From Gammaproteobacteria bacterium (GTDB lineage: Bacteria > Pseudomonadota > Gammaproteobacteria > Steroidobacterales > Woeseiaceae): DNA of 64,000 nt. The notes under the pieces are model-generated. The model was given only the letters and a program-made list of their open reading frames with translations, was not told the DNA's origin and made no database searches. This document shows positions 19,843 to 28,202 of the stretch, in pieces. A program made the translations under genes and the position numbers. The DNA is taken from the NCBI GenBank assembly GCA_009937445.1, contig JAACFM010000004.1:1-64000 (forward strand), read 5' to 3'. Every line of letters starts with the position of its first letter. Position 1 is the first letter of the stretch.

Positions 19843-19849
19843 AATATTA

Positions 19850-20054
19850 GAGCCCAAGCGAAGCGTAACTGCAGATTGATAACAACACGGTCAGAGACGG
19901 GATTTAGACGCCAGAAGAATAATAACTATAAAAATAAGAAGATCCAGATCCAATAACAATAAGAAACACTTTGTCGCCGGTTATCGAATTCGCAGTTACC
20001 TCTTTTGAAAAAAAGAGAAATTCAGCCCCACAGCTCACGCCGTGGGGCTTTTTC
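19850..20054 (+). ncRNA. putative RpoN-dependent, A-rich (Hfq-decoy type) small RNA
   Basis: A roughly 205-nt transcript is bounded by the sigma-54 promoter and an intrinsic terminator, with no convincing ORF. It carries three A-rich blocks of AAN triplets: 19915-19926, 19930-19941 and 19952-19966. Such repeats bind the distal face of Hfq and resemble the CA-motifs of Pseudomonas CrcZ/CrcY. The block region is closed by complementary 8-mers (GTAACTGC 19865-19872, GCAGTTAC 19992-19999). A GAAA-capped 7-bp hairpin (20000-20017) and the terminator follow. Homology to CrcZ is not claimed; the resemblance is in architecture. Confidence 0.6.
20024..20054 (+). terminator. Rho-independent terminator of the sRNA
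   Basis: 8-bp perfect stem AGCCCCAC / GTGGGGCT (20024-20031, 20042-20049), 10-nt loop, followed by TTTTTCTT. It lies 65 bp before the next gene start. Confidence 0.85.
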
Positions 20055-20118
20055 TTGTGTGGCACTTTGCCCTTTTGTTCTTGTCCGAATAGGATCAGAG
20101 CATCAGAGGGGATCAATC

Positions 20119-20907
20119 ATGAACAAAATGACACCCATAAGAGGACTAACGTTCGCGCTCACTTTCGCTTTGATCGTGGGCTTCGTCCAGCAACCCGCAG
20201 TGGCGACTGAGTCCGGCCAATCAATTTATGACGCTGCGGTCGCAAGCACAGCAAGACCGGAGTCCGATCGTGCTCATGACGCCGAGCGCAAACCAGCGGA
20301 GGTTCTGGCGTTTCTGGGCATCGAACCCGGCATGAACGTATTGGACATGTTCACCGGCGCTGGATACTACGCAGAAATCATCGCTAGCGTTGTTGGCGAA
20401 GAAGGAAAAGTCATCGCACATTCAAACGAGGCCTACCTGGGTTTCGTCGGTGCTGCCTTCGAGGAAAAATTTGGCAGTGGTCGCCTGACGAATGTGGAAG
20501 TTCTCATGGCCGAAAACAACGAGCTGTCCCTTGAAACCAATTCTTTGGATGCCGTGATGCTAGTGCTGTCTTTTCACGACCTTTACCACTCAGACGAAGA
20601 GAATGGCTGGCCACCGATTGACGCCCCGGCTTTTCTGGCTGAGTTGAGAAAGGGCCTGAAGCCGGGCGGCTTTGTAGGGATTATTGACCATTATGCGGAG
20701 GCTGGGGCGCCTGCTGAAACCGGTAATACCGTGCATCGAATTGATCCGGCCATAGCAATTGCAGAAATGGAAGCGGCCGGATTCATACTCGATGGCCAAA
20801 GCGACCTGTTGCGAAACCCGGATGACGACCTGACCAAGAGTGTCTTTGCTCCGGAAATCCGCGGCAAGACCGATCGCTTCATTATGCGCTTCAAGAATCC
20901 CGACTAA
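20119..20907 (+). CDS. exported class I SAM-dependent methyltransferase-like protein
   Basis: 262 aa from the ATG at 20119, preceded by GAGGGGATC. The N terminus is a typical signal peptide (about 1-30, ending AVATES), followed by a methyltransferase fold: ERKPAEVLAFLGI, the motif I region MNVLDMFTGAGYYAEIIA, then LDAVMLVLSFHDLYH and LKPGGFVGIIDHY. Motif I reads DMFTGAGYY rather than the usual DxGxGxG. Exported members of this family occur in other gammaproteobacteria. Because SAM is not normally available in the periplasm, either the signal is not used or the protein has another role. Confidence 0.8.
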   Translation: MNKMTPIRGLTFALTFALIVGFVQQPAVATESGQSIYDAAVASTARPESDRAHDAERKPAEVLAFLGIEPGMNVLDMFTGAGYYAEIIASVVGEEGKVIAHSNEAYLGFVGAAFEEKFGSGRLTNVEVLMAENNELSLETNSLDAVMLVLSFHDLYHSDEENGWPPIDAPAFLAELRKGLKPGGFVGIIDHYAEAGAPAETGNTVHRIDPAIAIAEMEAAGFILDGQSDLLRNPDDDLTKSVFAPEIRGKTDRFIMRFKNPD

Positions 20908-20938
20908 AGGGGCCCGTAAACCACCTGAACGTTGATTC

Positions 20939-21709
20939 ATGTTCAAAGCTGTACGCATCTCAATATTGCTGTTCGTCCTGATCTTCGTAGGCCTCAGCGC
21001 ATTTCTAACCCAGACGAGAAGTACGGACTGGAATAACAGCCTGTGGATCAAGGTCTACCCCATCAATGCCGACGGCAGTCCCGAGGCGGCCCAGTACATT
21101 CAGGCACTGAAATCGTCCGACTTTGAAGGTATCGAAACGTTTCTTGAGCGGGAGACAGAACGCTACTCGAGAACTCTGAGACAGCCAGTTCGTATCGAAC
21201 TGGGAAGCGAAGTCAAAGAACAACCACCGCAGCTCGATGCTGACCCACACGTCATGTCGGTGATGCTCTGGTCTCTGAAATTGCGCTGGTGGGCCGGTAG
21301 TTCGACCGACGCTCAGGATCGTATCGACCCGGATGTGCGAATTTTCGTTCGCTACCACAAGCCTGATCGTGCCGTGATACTCGAGAATTCCGTTGGCCTG
21401 CAGAAAGGTATGGTGGGCATCGTGAATGCGTATGCCAGCCGGCGATACCGCGGCACGAACAACGTCATTATCGCCCATGAGTTTCTGCACACGCTCGGCG
21501 CCTCCGATAAATACAGTGCCGTTGACGGACAACCGATAGGCCCTGACGGCTTGGGAGAACCCGACCAGCAACCACTTTATCCGCAACGATTTGCCGAGAT
21601 CATGGGCGGTCGCATTGCTCTTGCAGAAGACGACTCTGTTATTCCGCAGAGTCTGAAGTACGCCGTTATTGGATCGCTAACCGCCAGTGAGATAAATCTG
21701 TCCAGATAG
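20939..21709 (+). CDS. membrane-anchored putative zinc metallopeptidase
   Basis: 256 aa with one N-terminal membrane helix (about 7-24). The only clear motif is HEFLHTLGASD (H180, E181, H184, D190), a HExxHxxGxxD zincin signature of the kind seen in snapalysin-type enzymes. The family is otherwise unknown to me. The catalytic domain is probably periplasmic. It starts 31 bp after the exported methyltransferase gene, so the two may form a small envelope-directed operon. Confidence 0.7.
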   Translation: MFKAVRISILLFVLIFVGLSAFLTQTRSTDWNNSLWIKVYPINADGSPEAAQYIQALKSSDFEGIETFLERETERYSRTLRQPVRIELGSEVKEQPPQLDADPHVMSVMLWSLKLRWWAGSSTDAQDRIDPDVRIFVRYHKPDRAVILENSVGLQKGMVGIVNAYASRRYRGTNNVIIAHEFLHTLGASDKYSAVDGQPIGPDGLGEPDQQPLYPQRFAEIMGGRIALAEDDSVIPQSLKYAVIGSLTASEINLSR

Positions 21710-21714
21710 ACTTT

Positions 21715-22509
21715 TCAGGCAACGTGGCCCCTTAGCCGACCCAGGTATTTCTCATGCAACGATGGATTCGCTGCGAGTACCGAGCGAATATCAAGATCCG
21801 GTTTATCACCATTGAGGTTGGTGAAGACACCACCCGCTTCTGTCACGATGACAGACAATGCAGCGATATCCAGGATATTCACGTCCGACTCAATCACCGC
21901 TTCGATCTTACCGGCAGCGAGTAAATGGTAATGATAGAAGTCGCCATAACCTCGAATGCGATCAGCACTCTTCACAATATCGCCGAGCGCGGACCAGCCG
22001 TCGCTGCGTGCCAACGACTTCAGGTTTCCCGTTGAAACAGCCGCTCGATCCGGATCATAAATATTGCTGACCGTAAGACGCTGGCCATTCAACCACGCAC
22101 CTTGTCCTTTCTCGGCCCATGCAAGTTCGTCCATCATCGTGCCGCTTGAAACGCCGAGAATCAGTTCTCCATTGCGCATGAGCGCGATCTGGGTCGAGAA
22201 GAACGGGTACTGGCGGACGAATCCCTTGGTGCCATCGATAGGGTCAACAAGCCAGAGAAACTCTGCGTCAGCCTGTGTCTGGCCCGTTTCCTCTCCATAG
22301 AAACCGTGCTCGGGGAATGCGCTGAGGATGATTTCACGAATCGCCTGCTCGCATTCGACATCGGCTTGCGTCACCGGCGTCAAGTCGGCTTTGGTCGTTA
22401 CCGTGAAGTTGCCTTTGAAATAACTCCGACTGATAGCCGCCGCCTTGTCGGCGGCCGCCAACGCAACCTTGAGGTAATCCGAAGCATTTTCTGCGTTGAA
22501 GCTTTCCAC
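21715..22509 (-). CDS. hisN: inositol monophosphatase family, likely histidinol-phosphatase
   Basis: 264 aa, GTG start (AGGA ribosome site). Mg2+-dependent phosphatase of the IMPase fold: GEETG (metal-binding Glu), WLVDPIDGTKGF (the DPxDGT motif), and a C-terminal NILDIAALSVIVTEAGG. The spacing and the GFVRQYPFFSTQIAL region match HisN, which dephosphorylates histidinol-phosphate. No other his gene is in the window, so CysQ- or SuhB-like activity cannot be excluded. It is convergent with the metallopeptidase gene (5-bp gap). Confidence 0.85.
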   Translation of the reverse strand: MESFNAENASDYLKVALAAADKAAAISRSYFKGNFTVTTKADLTPVTQADVECEQAIREIILSAFPEHGFYGEETGQTQADAEFLWLVDPIDGTKGFVRQYPFFSTQIALMRNGELILGVSSGTMMDELAWAEKGQGAWLNGQRLTVSNIYDPDRAAVSTGNLKSLARSDGWSALGDIVKSADRIRGYGDFYHYHLLAAGKIEAVIESDVNILDIAALSVIVTEAGGVFTNLNGDKPDLDIRSVLAANPSLHEKYLGRLRGHVA

Positions 22510-22619
22510 CTGAAATCAATCCTGATATTGCGAACACTCGGCGCAACTATGGCCGCTGTCGCCAGCAGAAACAAGCATGCTTTCTTGACAGTCCATGGAC
22601 GCCTACCTATCGTCGCAAC

Positions 22620-23168
22620 ATGGGAAATCGATTAAGCAAAATATATACGCGTACCGGCGATGACGGCACGACAGGACTCGGCGATGGAAGTCGGGTCGCG
22701 AAGGACTCTGCACGAGTTGAGGCCTATGGCACGGTTGATGAAGCCAATTCGGCCATCGGCCTGATTCTCGCAGCTGGTGAGCTATCCGCGGGCGTTCGAG
22801 AGTGCCTGACTGCAGTGCAACACGATCTGTTCGAACTCGGCGGCGAACTTTGCATACCGGGACACAGTGCCGTTAAGCAGGAATTTATCGAGCGCCTCGA
22901 GTCGGATCTGGACGGATTCAATGAGGACCTGCCGATGCTCAGGGAGTTTATTTTGCCCGGCGGTGGTCCGGCGGCCGCGGCCTGCCATATGGCCCGGACA
23001 ATTGTGCGGCGGGCAGAACGACGCGTCGGGACATTGGCGGGTGTCGAGGAGATCCGTGCAGAGACAGGGAAATATTTGAATCGCCTGTCAGATTTGCTTT
23101 TCGTCATTGCGCGGGTTTTGGCGCGTGCCGAATCCGGTCAAGAGGTTCTATGGGATCGCGATCGCTGA
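22620..23168 (+). CDS. cob(I)yrinic acid a,c-diamide adenosyltransferase (PduO type)
   Basis: 182 aa. Transfers the adenosyl group of ATP to cob(I)alamin to make coenzyme B12. It has the N-terminal IYTRTGDDGTTGLGDGSRV, VEAYGTVDEANSAIG, FILPGGG, and the ATP-binding RTIVRRAERRV and LNRLSDLLFVIAR. Length is normal. No other B12 gene is near. The downstream SDR gene is 48 bp away on the same strand. Confidence 0.93.
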   Translation: MGNRLSKIYTRTGDDGTTGLGDGSRVAKDSARVEAYGTVDEANSAIGLILAAGELSAGVRECLTAVQHDLFELGGELCIPGHSAVKQEFIERLESDLDGFNEDLPMLREFILPGGGPAAAACHMARTIVRRAERRVGTLAGVEEIRAETGKYLNRLSDLLFVIARVLARAESGQEVLWDRDR

Positions 23169-23216
23169 AAAGACAAGCTGAGCTGCGATCAAGAATCAAT
23201 AACGAGGAACCAGGGT

Positions 23217-23972
23217 ATGGCAGGAGTTGAAGGGCGCGTCGCGCTCGTAACAGGTGGTGGTCGCGGTATTGGTCGGGCAACGGCTGATTTGCTGGCTACG
23301 CGCGGCGCAAAGGTCATGTGCGTCGCACGCAGTGAAGAAGAACTCGCCAAGTCCGGTCATGAGTACTCAGTCGCCGACCTTGGAACGCCTGACGGCTGCG
23401 CGAAGGCGCTTGAAGACACCGAACAACGACTGGGCCCGGTCGATATCCTTATCTGCAATCACGGTTTGGGTTCTGCGCACGAGAAGGTGATCTGGGAACA
23501 GGACCTGCAAGACTGGAGCGACTCGATTCGCATCAATCTTGACGGCCCGTTTTATCTTTCACGTCTGGTATTGAAGGGAATGGTCGAGCGGCGGTATGGA
23601 CGCGTTGTGTTCACGAGCTCCACAGCCGCACTCAACGCCGAACACGCCGGAAGCGCCTACAACAGCTCCAAAGCCGGGTTGCTGGGGCTGATGCGCTCTG
23701 TCGCGGAGGACGGCGGCGCCTACGGCGTCACATCAAACGCTGTGCTACCAGGCTGGGTGCGAACGGAAATGGCGGACCGATCGGCACGATACGAGGCAGA
23801 AGAACGCGGCATTACGCCGGAGCAGGTCTGGGAAGAACGCGCGGCACTTTATCGTCCTGGCCGTGTTGCGACACCCAAAGAGGTTGGCGAGATGATTGCG
23901 TTTCTGGCTGCCGAGGAATCCAGTGGCGTCAGTGGCGAGTCCATTCGGGTTGCACTTGGCAGTTCATGGTAG
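23217..23972 (+). CDS. short-chain dehydrogenase/reductase
   Basis: 251 aa. Classical SDR with the TGGGRGIG cofactor motif (about 12-19), the NHG motif, a catalytic Ser in VVFTSSTA (about 134-135) and YxxxK as Y148/K152 (AYNSSKAG). The C-terminal GEMIAFLAAEESSGVSGESI is standard. Substrate cannot be told from sequence; the FabG-like family spans many alcohol/ketone reactions. Confidence 0.9.
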   Translation: MAGVEGRVALVTGGGRGIGRATADLLATRGAKVMCVARSEEELAKSGHEYSVADLGTPDGCAKALEDTEQRLGPVDILICNHGLGSAHEKVIWEQDLQDWSDSIRINLDGPFYLSRLVLKGMVERRYGRVVFTSSTAALNAEHAGSAYNSSKAGLLGLMRSVAEDGGAYGVTSNAVLPGWVRTEMADRSARYEAEERGITPEQVWEERAALYRPGRVATPKEVGEMIAFLAAEESSGVSGESIRVALGSSW

Positions 23973-24002
23973 GGCCAACGAGGCCCAGACCGGGACCCTC
24001 CA

Positions 24003-24026
24003 GTCAGGACGCTTGCGCGTCCTGAC
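24003..24026 (+). terminator. hairpin between convergent SDR and ompW genes
   Basis: Perfect 10-bp stem GTCAGGACGC / GCGTCCTGAC with a TTGC tetraloop, followed on the plus strand by ATGGCTTTTC. It likely terminates the SDR transcript and may serve both directions. Confidence 0.6.
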
Positions 24027-24042
24027 ATGGCTTTTCGGCTCA

Positions 24043-24753
24043 CTAGAAATGATAGCCGAGGTTGACTGAGTAGACCCATGGGTCAACACTGAGCGTGGGA
24101 AGCGCAATGCTTACTGACTCGAGTCCGGCAGGATCAAGAGCTACACCCGAAATTGTTGCGTCTGCGTCGATTTCTATGTAACGAACATCGAAACCGAGTA
24201 TCCAGCTCTCATTGAATTCCCAGTGACCGCCGAGTTGAGCGGCAAAACCACTCGAATTATCGATCTTTATCGATTCGAATCCTTCCTCGACCATACTTGG
24301 GATCAGTTTTTCGCCACTAAACATAGTGTAGTTAAACCCGACGCCAATGTAGGGGTCGAAATTTCCAGCCGTAGTGAAATGATACTGGACGGAAAGTGTC
24401 GGCGGTGCTTGATCAAACTCACCGATCTTCATCGACTCAGTTTCGCCAGGAATTTGCACTATTGCGTTGATGTCGTGGTTAAACGGCCATGCAGCAAGCA
24501 TGTCGATCGCCCAATTCTCATTGATCATGTAGGTAACACCAAAGGGCATACTCGTTGCACTATCGATATTGAAACCGACGGAAACCTCTTCGAAATCAAC
24601 ATCTGGGATAGTAGCCGATACGCCTTTGCTGTCGGGTTCCACCGAACCCACGCCCACATACATGGTCCAGGATCCGGGTTCATTCGCAAGCGCAGGTGAC
24701 AGGCTTAAGGCCAGTAGGCTGCTACCTACCAGCAAATATTTACCGATTTTCAT
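24043..24753 (-). CDS. OmpW family outer-membrane protein
   Basis: 236 aa from the ATG at 24753 (ribosome site GAGGAAG). Signal peptide ends SPALANE. The rest is an eight-stranded beta-barrel: alternating pattern, GVTYMINENWAIDMLAAWPFNH, an LSVQYHF strand, DPYIGVGFNYTMF, and a terminal VNLGYHF with C-terminal Phe, the outer-membrane insertion signal. OmpW barrels form narrow hydrophobic channels. A longer reading frame from 24858 adds an Arg-rich stretch that is not credible. Confidence 0.92.
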   Translation of the reverse strand: MKIGKYLLVGSSLLALSLSPALANEPGSWTMYVGVGSVEPDSKGVSATIPDVDFEEVSVGFNIDSATSMPFGVTYMINENWAIDMLAAWPFNHDINAIVQIPGETESMKIGEFDQAPPTLSVQYHFTTAGNFDPYIGVGFNYTMFSGEKLIPSMVEEGFESIKIDNSSGFAAQLGGHWEFNESWILGFDVRYIEIDADATISGVALDPAGLESVSIALPTLSVDPWVYSVNLGYHF

Positions 24754-24994
24754 AACGTCTTCCTCTCGTCCGTTTGCAGGACCTGCAATACGCCGCCGTC
24801 TCGCAGCGCAGGGTCCGCCCCTCTGCGCACCCGTTTGGGTAGCATCGCGCTGATCCAAGTCAATTCAAGTACGGAATTTCTCGTATTGCTCAGGATACTC
24901 AGTCGGAGAGAGAATTGAGCCGTGCATAGGAGTTCGAAACATGGAATTCCGTGATGGCGCTCCTAAACACAGGGCGGGAAGAAAATAACCCGGG

Positions 24995-25450
24995 TCACTC
25001 TTGCGATGGCGACACCTCTAATAGCGTTTTAAACATGAGTGTCGCGTCGCGCGGACACAAACCGGAAAATTCCTCAGTACGTCGGATCGCATCTGGCGCA
25101 TTCGCACGCGCACTGGTTTCATATCCGAGATTCGAGAAGAAGCCGTCTGCATCGATCGTCAGCAACCACAGCTCACCTACACCATTCGACCGGCAAGCGA
25201 CCTCGAGCGCTGTGACCAGTGCTGCTCCAATGCCTGCTCCGCGGGCACTGGCCGAGACCACCAGCGATCGCAGGAGGGCGATTTTTCCAAAGGATTCGAG
25301 ACAAATAACGCCCTGAAACAGATTGTTTCTTGCGGCCACAAACGCTAATTTTTCGGCACACAGATCAGCAACGGGAAGCCCGGCCTCTTCAAGCAGCACA
25401 ATGCTTTCGGCAAGATCCGCCGCTGTCGCGGGTCGGATCTCCAGCGTCAT
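24995..25450 (-). CDS. GNAT N-acetyltransferase (ArsN2-like)
   Basis: 151 aa. The acetyl-CoA site is ARGAGIGAALVTALE, preceded by LLRSLVVSASA. The ESIVLLEEAGLPVADL N terminus and FFSNLGYE resemble the ArsN2 subgroup linked to arsenic genes, but no ars genes are adjacent, so substrate is open. Its ATG overlaps the ampE stop by one base (TAATG), so it is translationally coupled to ampD-ampE. Confidence 0.82.
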   Translation of the reverse strand: MTLEIRPATAADLAESIVLLEEAGLPVADLCAEKLAFVAARNNLFQGVICLESFGKIALLRSLVVSASARGAGIGAALVTALEVACRSNGVGELWLLTIDADGFFSNLGYETSARANAPDAIRRTEEFSGLCPRDATLMFKTLLEVSPSQE

Positions 25451-26382
25451 TAACGCGTCAGACCATACAGGGTCATTGCCGAGATGATGACCGCAAAAAT
25501 CAATAGCAGTCTGAAGACGAGTTGATTGGCGGACCTTGCGCCGCGAATGCCGCGCTCCTTAATCGTTTCGTCAGGGCGATCCTGCAGTGCAAGCGCGGCA
25601 ACACCGACTCGAGCAAGCAGATGTTCACTGTGCTCGGACAGCGACGCATCACGATTTCCACCCGCTGCCCGAAACGCTGCAATCGCTTCATCCGCATGTC
25701 CTGCCGTAGCATAACCCATTGCCGTCAGGCGGGCCGGCACCCAGGCCAGCAGCCCGTGCACCAGTTCCGCAGCATCGCGAATTCTCTCGCAATTGTCGTT
25801 CGCATCTTCGCTGCGGGTTGCGTTAAAAACAGCACGGCGCCGTATGAGGTCCGTTACACGGTAGCTCCACGCCGCCAGAGGGCCGATGTAACCCATGACA
25901 GCACCCAGAACGACGAACCAGAATACAACGGCAAACAGCCGATTGTTCGCCTGTACACAGACGGCCTCTTCTACACGTGCGATTCGCTCCCGCGCATCTG
26001 TCGGCACGTCGCCTTCAATAATGGCTTTGGCCGCGTTATGAATTTGTTCTTCATCTTCTGACTCAAGCGCTTTGCAGTAGTCATCAACTTCTTCCCCGAT
26101 GTCTTTCGGGCCGAGTGAAAACAGCAATACGAAAATGGCCAGTATCAGGTAAGTGAAACCCTGCAGTGTCTCGCCCAGACCAAACATGATCGCGACAACC
26201 GGCAGCACCAGCAGTATCGCCAAACCAACAACTGGAATAATCGCTGGCCAGTTTTTGAGACGTTCAGCCTGGCGAAATCCCGCATCGATTATGCGCTCCA
26301 GCCAGCGCATTCGACGCCAGTGAAAAAATCGCGTAGCGAATCGCTCTATGACCAGTCCGATAAGTAAGGCAATCAGGTGCAT
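25450..26382 (-). CDS. ampE: inner-membrane protein AmpE
   Basis: 310 aa. Four hydrophobic segments (about 1-14, 45-66, 71-91, 150-172 with a last one at 290-308) and the CobD/AmpE-type ALLIGLVIERF N terminus, YRVTDLIRRR, and GLLAWVPARLTAMGYA are recognisable. AmpE accompanies AmpD in many gammaproteobacteria, where the pair influences beta-lactamase induction; its biochemical role is not settled. The start overlaps the ampD end by 10 bp. Confidence 0.9.
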   Translation of the reverse strand: MHLIALLIGLVIERFATRFFHWRRMRWLERIIDAGFRQAERLKNWPAIIPVVGLAILLVLPVVAIMFGLGETLQGFTYLILAIFVLLFSLGPKDIGEEVDDYCKALESEDEEQIHNAAKAIIEGDVPTDARERIARVEEAVCVQANNRLFAVVFWFVVLGAVMGYIGPLAAWSYRVTDLIRRRAVFNATRSEDANDNCERIRDAAELVHGLLAWVPARLTAMGYATAGHADEAIAAFRAAGGNRDASLSEHSEHLLARVGVAALALQDRPDETIKERGIRGARSANQLVFRLLLIFAVIISAMTLYGLTR

Positions 26383-26978
26383 GAGTTCAGGTTCTCGAGT
26401 GTTTCTCCAAGTGCATCATACAAGCGCAGCCAGTCGAAAGCAGGACCTGGATCGCTCTTGCGGCCGGGAGCAATGTCACAATGTCCCGCAAGCTCTCGTG
26501 GCGATATACCAGGATAGGCGCGCGCCATGGCGCACAGCACAGCGGGAAGGACCTGGTACTGCCGTTCGTCATAAGGTGTATCGTCCTCGCCTTCGAGCTC
26601 AATCCCGATGGAGAAATCGTTACAGCGCGATCTTCCGCGGAAACACGACTCGCCTGCATGCCAGGCGCGCTCGGTGAAAGGTACAAATTGAATGATTTCT
26701 CCGTCTCGGCGGATCAACAAATGCGCAGAAACTTCCATGCCTCGAATCTCACCAAAATACGGGTGCGAATCCCAGTCGAGCTGATTCAGAAACAACGCCT
26801 CAATCTCCCCGCCGCCAAACTCCCCGGGCGGCAGACTGATGCCGTGCAGAATAACCATGCCCGGAGCGGCTCCCTCGGGACGCGCATCCCGATTCGGGCT
26901 AAGACATAGCCGGGCCGGGCTGATGAGTCCGGTCTGTGGATCGACGGTAAACTCGCTCGCCACGTTCAGTTCAGGCAT
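26373..26978 (-). CDS. ampD: 1,6-anhydro-N-acetylmuramyl-L-alanine amidase
   Basis: 201 aa cytoplasmic zinc amidase of peptidoglycan recycling. It splits the peptide from anhydro-muropeptides, feeding AnmK, which is encoded at 4.6 kb. Zinc ligands H45 (ILHGISLPPG), H166 (GHCDIAPGRKSDPG) and D176, and the catalytic Glu near E127 (IGIELEG) are in place. No signal peptide, as expected. Divergent from rsmE with 12 bp between starts. Confidence 0.95.
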   Translation of the reverse strand: MPELNVASEFTVDPQTGLISPARLCLSPNRDARPEGAAPGMVILHGISLPPGEFGGGEIEALFLNQLDWDSHPYFGEIRGMEVSAHLLIRRDGEIIQFVPFTERAWHAGESCFRGRSRCNDFSIGIELEGEDDTPYDERQYQVLPAVLCAMARAYPGISPRELAGHCDIAPGRKSDPGPAFDWLRLYDALGETLENLNSCT

Positions 26979-26990
26979 GATTTCGAAGAC

Positions 26991-27725
26991 ATGAGTACGA
27001 GGCTATTTGTTTCCGGCACATTGATCAACGGTGCCGAGCTGGAACTTGACGGGGATCGCGCGCGATACCTCGGTAAAGTACTGCGCGTGCGCGTTGCAGA
27101 CCGCCTGACCGTCTTCAACGGAGAGGGCCCGGAATGGCCCGCAACTGTCACTCGAATTAGCAAGAGCGCCGTCGGTCTGAAGCTGGGAGAAAGTTTCGAG
27201 GCTGGCACCGAGTCGCCGCTGAAAATTCACCTGGTGCAAGGGATCTCGCGCGGTGATCGCATGGACCTTGTCGTGCAAAAGGCCACCGAACTGGGCGTGA
27301 AACGCATAACACCTGTACTCACCGAATATGGCGTCGTCAAACTTGATGCCGATCGCGCTGAAAAACGCCGCGCACACTGGCAGAAAATTGCGAACGGCGC
27401 GTGCGAGCAATCGGGACGTACCCGTCTGCCACTGATCGATACTCCGATATCCATGAAGAACTGGTTTGGAAGCAAACCAGTTAAAGTGGATGCCGAATTG
27501 ATTCTTGTGCCAGGCGCCGCAACGTCTCTGACATCCATTTCAGCCCCGGCAACCAAAGTCTGCGTGTTGATTGGACCGGAAGGTGGATTCAGCGTTGCAG
27601 AATACGGCGATGCCGAGGTCTCAGGGTTTACGGCGGTGTCACTGGGCCCGCGCGTGTTGCGCACCGAATCGGCCGCGATCGCGACTTTGGCCGTGCTGCA
27701 GTCTCTTTGGGGTGATCTGCGCTAG
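26991..27725 (+). CDS. rsmE: 16S rRNA (uracil-1498-N3)-methyltransferase
   Basis: 244 aa SPOUT-class enzyme. The N-terminal PUA-like domain (HYLGKVLRVR type, here YLGKVLRVRVAD) is followed by the knot: RMDLVVQKATELGVKRITP, VLIGPEGGFS and LGPRVLRTESAA. It methylates U1498 of 16S rRNA. In many gammaproteobacteria rsmE sits beside gshB; here gshB is 10 kb away, separated by the pil-chp operon. Confidence 0.95.
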   Translation: MSTRLFVSGTLINGAELELDGDRARYLGKVLRVRVADRLTVFNGEGPEWPATVTRISKSAVGLKLGESFEAGTESPLKIHLVQGISRGDRMDLVVQKATELGVKRITPVLTEYGVVKLDADRAEKRRAHWQKIANGACEQSGRTRLPLIDTPISMKNWFGSKPVKVDAELILVPGAATSLTSISAPATKVCVLIGPEGGFSVAEYGDAEVSGFTAVSLGPRVLRTESAAIATLAVLQSLWGDLR

Positions 27726-27731
27726 CGCGTA

Positions 27732-28202
27732 TCAGGCTTGCAGTGACTCTCTGGCCAGCATCGCCTCAAGCTTCTCCAGATCGGGAATCATGGGATACTC
27801 GTTAATCATGCGCACGCGGCAAAGCACCGGCGCATCCTCTGGCCAACCGTCTTTCGATTCAAGCTTCAGCACATCGCGGTTGACGCGCACAAGCTGGGGG
27901 AAGCCCTGTGTTACCACACCAAAATAGCCGGTTTTGAGCTGCCCGGTGACCGCATAAAAGACGACCACTCGCGTGCGACCGGTGATGACGGGTATGTCTT
28001 TGCCGATTGCGCCCTCGAAAGAAACAACGGGCAGTGGACGGCCATTCCAGTTGACTGTCCCCAGCATCCATTCATGGGCGCCTTCTTGCGCATCGGCTTT
28101 GGAAAAACGGACGACTTCGGCAACGCAGGCACGCGGAACGATCAGTCGATCGTCTGAAAGCGGCACGAGCAGGCTGTACAGTTCTTCTGACTCGGCACTC
28201 AT
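27732..28202 (-). CDS. CheW-like coupling protein (ChpC-like)
   Basis: 156 aa single CheW domain: YSLLVPLSDDRLIVPRACVAEVVRF, WMLGTVNWNGRPLPVVSFE, and VVVFYAVTG. It ends the pilG-chpA operon, its ATG overlapping the chpA stop by 4 bp. The position matches ChpC, the second coupling protein of the Pseudomonas Chp pathway. It would link the ChpA kinase to an additional receptor. Confidence 0.88.
   Translation of the reverse strand: MSAESEELYSLLVPLSDDRLIVPRACVAEVVRFSKADAQEGAHEWMLGTVNWNGRPLPVVSFEGAIGKDIPVITGRTRVVVFYAVTGQLKTGYFGVVTQGFPQLVRVNRDVLKLESKDGWPEDAPVLCRVRMINEYPMIPDLEKLEAMLARESLQA

Noticed and set aside
19971-20210. 79-codon frame running through the sRNA terminator into the methyltransferase gene
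   Set aside because: It crosses the terminator and overlaps the better supported start at 20119 in another frame.
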